A stretch of 31,192 nt of DNA from a virus. The stretch is from IMG/VR virus record IMGVR_UViG_3300029448_008211, positions 1 through 31,192 of that record. One strand, 5' to 3'. The notes below the pieces were generated by a model that had not been told where the DNA came from, made no database searches, and worked only from the letters and a program-made list of their open reading frames with translations. A program made the translations under genes and the position numbers. Positions 29,441 to 31,192 of this stretch are shown in pieces (the first letter of the stretch is position 1; every line of letters begins with the position of its first letter).

Positions 29441-31192
29441 TTATTTAAGAATTGGATCTACCAGCCCTAGTACCTTGTGTAATTGGTACCTAGCGATCAT
29501 CCAATCTATCTGTGCGTTTGCATATGCAACTTCACTCATAAGGTGTGCTGTCTTCATTCCAAATACCGCCATGATAGGTGAATTACCTGCTTGGAAGTCC
29601 GCCAATGTGAGTTTGTACATCTCATCATTGATCTCCACTGTTCTCTTCAGTGTCTCTAGGTTCTGTTCCACCAAAACGTAGTTGTTCCATGCGTTAGTGA
29701 ACTGCTCCTGTGTGCTTCTCAATGTGTCAGCGTATCTAAGATCCGCGGCTCTAAGTCTCGATCTATCCGCATTGGTCATGTGCTTGTTCTTTGTGTTGAA
29801 CAGTTTCCATGTCATTGTAACATCTGCTCTCCACTCTTCTTTCCTAGCACTGTCTGTGTCGTAACCACCTGAAAGTTCGCCGTCCTTCTCTGTGTAAGAA
29901 AGTTTGCCATCAACTCTTGGTTTGAATTCTGCTTCGTCAAATCTCAACTGTTCTTTCGCAATTAAAATATCCATGTTGGCTATCTTCAACGCAGTGTTGT
30001 CTGACACAGGTGCACCCTGTACAGGTATGATGCCTAGTAGGTCTATCATTGGCTTCGGTATCTGGCTTATGTTCTTTGGTTCGAACCTCCAAACGTTTTG
30101 GAATCTCTGGATTGCACTGTCTAAACCTAACCTACTTGTCATTGACAGTGTCTGATATGTTCTGTACTGTTGTTCTATCTGCAGTTGTTCTAGTTTACTG
30201 CCTTCACCCTTTTTGACTTTTTCAATGGTCATTGCAAGTGTGATTTTTGCGTTGGCTTCTATTTTCTTGTTTGCTTCATGTGTGTTGTATGCTTTTGTCA
30301 AGTTCAACCATGCATTGATGGCTTCCATTACAACATCTTCCTTCACAAGTTCTAATCTGTAGTAGGCCTGTTGTGTGGTGTGCTTGGCCTTGTCTATCAC
30401 GGAGTTTGTCCTGCCTGCGTCCCATATCATCTGTGTAACAGTGATTGATTTCTGTATGCCCTGTTTTGAGTCATGTGTGATCGTGTTGCTTGGATGTGTT
30501 CCTTTTGCAGGTGTACGATCATCCTCCCAATTATTTCCTATAGATATTGTTACCTGTGGATGGTACGCTGTGTATTCAGATTTTAAAGTTTCCTTTGCGG
30601 CCTCATAGTCCTGCTCCGCCGCTATGATCTTCTCGTTCTCCACGATCAGTCTTGGCAGTAGTTCATGAAGTTTCCTCCAGTCTACATTAGGCTCCTTGTC
30701 GATCTCTGCCCAGGCCTTGTCTTCCGCTTGTTCAACTAACTTCTCGTCTGACTTCTCGTCAACTTTCTGCTTGGCTATCTCTTTCTTTATCTCAGGTTTC
30801 TCAATCTCTTGAACGTGTGTTTCTGCTAATTTTTTCTTTTCAACATGTTCCTCAACTTTTTCAACAACGTTTTTTTCTTCCTTCAATTCTTTTACTTTCT
30901 TCTCTGTGATTTTGACTTCTTTCTCTATCTCTTTGACCTTCTCTACTTTCTCAACCACCTTAGGTGCTTCTTCGACCTTGTCCTTGAATTTCTTCAGTGG
31001 ACTTGCTTCCTTACCGACCACCTTGAACTCACCAACTTCACCGTTGATGTCTTTTGTACGTATCCTAGCACCCATACCCGTGCCTGCTTTACACTGCTCT
31101 CTGACGTACGTAGGGGTCTCCTCAACCAACTGCCACTCGCAGTCCGCTAGGGCCACATTGAACTGTAGCATTAAAAATATAAGTGTGTACGT
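29441..31192 (-). CDS. TolC-family outer-membrane efflux protein with Lys/Glu-rich extension (5' end outside window)
   Basis: Outer-membrane channel of type I/RND export. The frame stays open through the right edge: codons upstream of the internal ATG at 31171 read TYTLIFLMLQFNVALA, a signal-peptide core with cleavage likely after ALA, so the true start is outside. The mature N-terminus has a small Cys-containing domain (DCEWQLVEETPTYVREQCK), then a Lys/Glu-rich heptad stretch (30680-31025). A typical TolC body follows from about 30670: AAEQDYEAAKETLKSEYTAY, the helical barrel segments, and the QAGNSPIMAVFGMKTAHLMS end. The long charged insert is not part of standard TolC. Alternative: an outer-membrane factor tethered to peptidoglycan or a virion component. 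Family call firm. Confidence 0.9.
   Translation of the reverse strand, partial: TYTLIFLMLQFNVALADCEWQLVEETPTYVREQCKAGTGMGARIRTKDINGEVGEFKVVGKEASPLKKFKDKVEEAPKVVEKVEKVKEIEKEVKITEKKVKELKEEKNVVEKVEEHVEKKKLAETHVQEIEKPEIKKEIAKQKVDEKSDEKLVEQAEDKAWAEIDKEPNVDWRKLHELLPRLIVENEKIIAAEQDYEAAKETLKSEYTAYHPQVTISIGNNWEDDRTPAKGTHPSNTITHDSKQGIQKSITVTQMIWDAGRTNSVIDKAKHTTQQAYYRLELVKEDVVMEAINAWLNLTKAYNTHEANKKIEANAKITLAMTIEKVKKGEGSKLEQLQIEQQYRTYQTLSMTSRLGLDSAIQRFQNVWRFEPKNISQIPKPMIDLLGIIPVQGAPVSDNTALKIANMDILIAKEQLRFDEAEFKPRVDGKLSYTEKDGELSGGYDTDSARKEEWRADVTMTWKLFNTKNKHMTNADRSRLRAADLRYADTLRSTQEQFTNAWNNYVLVEQNLETLKRTVEINDEMYKLTLADFQAGNSPIMAVFGMKTAHLMSEVAYANAQIDWMIARYQLHKVLGLVDPILK
30680..31025 (-). repeat. Lys/Glu-rich heptad segment in the TolC-like protein
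   Basis: About 115 residues of V-E-K/E-K-V-K-like heptads (for example VVEKVEKVKEIEKEVK), probably one long charged coiled coil or a disordered spacer between the N-terminal Cys domain and the TolC barrel. Low-complexity DNA here is A/G-rich on the coding strand. Confidence 0.7.

Noticed and set aside
25672-31192. The right side as host chromosomal DNA or a bacterial secretion operon
   Set aside because: The same late-like boxes continue into it (29425, 25669, 25123), and it runs straight into small phage genes and DexA. A chimera is not excluded by sequence alone and is listed as a refuting test.
1-31192. CRISPR arrays, insertion sequences, integrase or attachment sites
   Set aside because: No regularly spaced short repeats, transposase or integrase frames, or long terminal inverted repeats were seen. 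The repeats present are protein-coding fibre modules.

Overview
The window looks like about 31 kb from the genome of a T4-like (contractile-tailed) marine bacteriophage. The case rests on a T4 gp44-type clamp loader cut by the left edge, a GroES-type co-chaperonin, a DexA-like exonuclease, five consecutive fibre/virion-decoration genes, and many short overlapping genes almost all on the minus strand. Several further families (SGNH-like protein, IscA-like protein, QueD-like protein, HIT protein, phage glycosyltransferase) are ones I associate with marine cyanomyoviruses and pelagimyophages. The host cannot be fixed from the sequence: no photosynthesis genes and no tRNA are visible. An AT-rich pelagic bacterium such as SAR11 or a picocyanobacterium is a guess.

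Layout, in the direction of transcription (right to left). (1) 31192-25672: an outer-membrane TolC-like protein (cut by the window end), a six-helix ABC-exporter membrane domain without ATPase, a short HlyD-like adaptor, a small membrane protein and a CHASE2-adenylate/guanylate cyclase. (2) 25660-24854: two small membrane/coiled-coil proteins and a small secreted protein. (3) 24819-23053: DexA-like exonuclease, HIT protein and three unknown small proteins, behind a perfect-consensus sigma70 promoter. (4) 23024-16510: radical SAM/SPASM protein, two related GNGESR-type proteins, MBD4-like DNA glycosylase, LSm-like protein, QueD-like protein, a 398-residue unknown, glycosyltransferase and IscA-like protein. 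(5) 16237-16515: the only plus-strand gene, a small zinc-ribbon protein. (6) 16205-4232: fibre/adhesin genes, including a 1,498-residue protein whose C-terminal part holds ten divergent copies of a module found once in its neighbour. (7) 4216-1: small conserved phage genes, a DNA polymerase III alpha-like fragment, SGNH-like protein, GroES, ParB-like protein and the clamp loader.

Two promoter classes can be read directly. TTGACA-N16/17-TATAAT occurs four times without a mismatch, before groES, the LSm-like gene, the glycosylase and the exonuclease. A T4-late-like heptamer (ATAAATA or TTAAATA) precedes fibre and membrane/secretion genes. In most cases the predicted transcription start falls on or within about three bases of the ATG, with no Shine-Dalgarno sequence, so these genes may be leaderless. 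Other genes use ordinary Shine-Dalgarno sites or TAATG/ATGA stop-start overlaps.

The most unusual part is the right-hand cyclase/export locus: a signalling enzyme with a periplasmic sensor beside a stripped-down three-component export apparatus, in a phage genome. It appears to be driven by late-like promoters, which suggests envelope remodelling or export late in infection. That role is inference. Base composition also changes: single 60-base lines counted by hand gave 27-30% G+C at 2.1 and 3.6 kb and 50-52% at 16.9, 27.0 and 29.7 kb.
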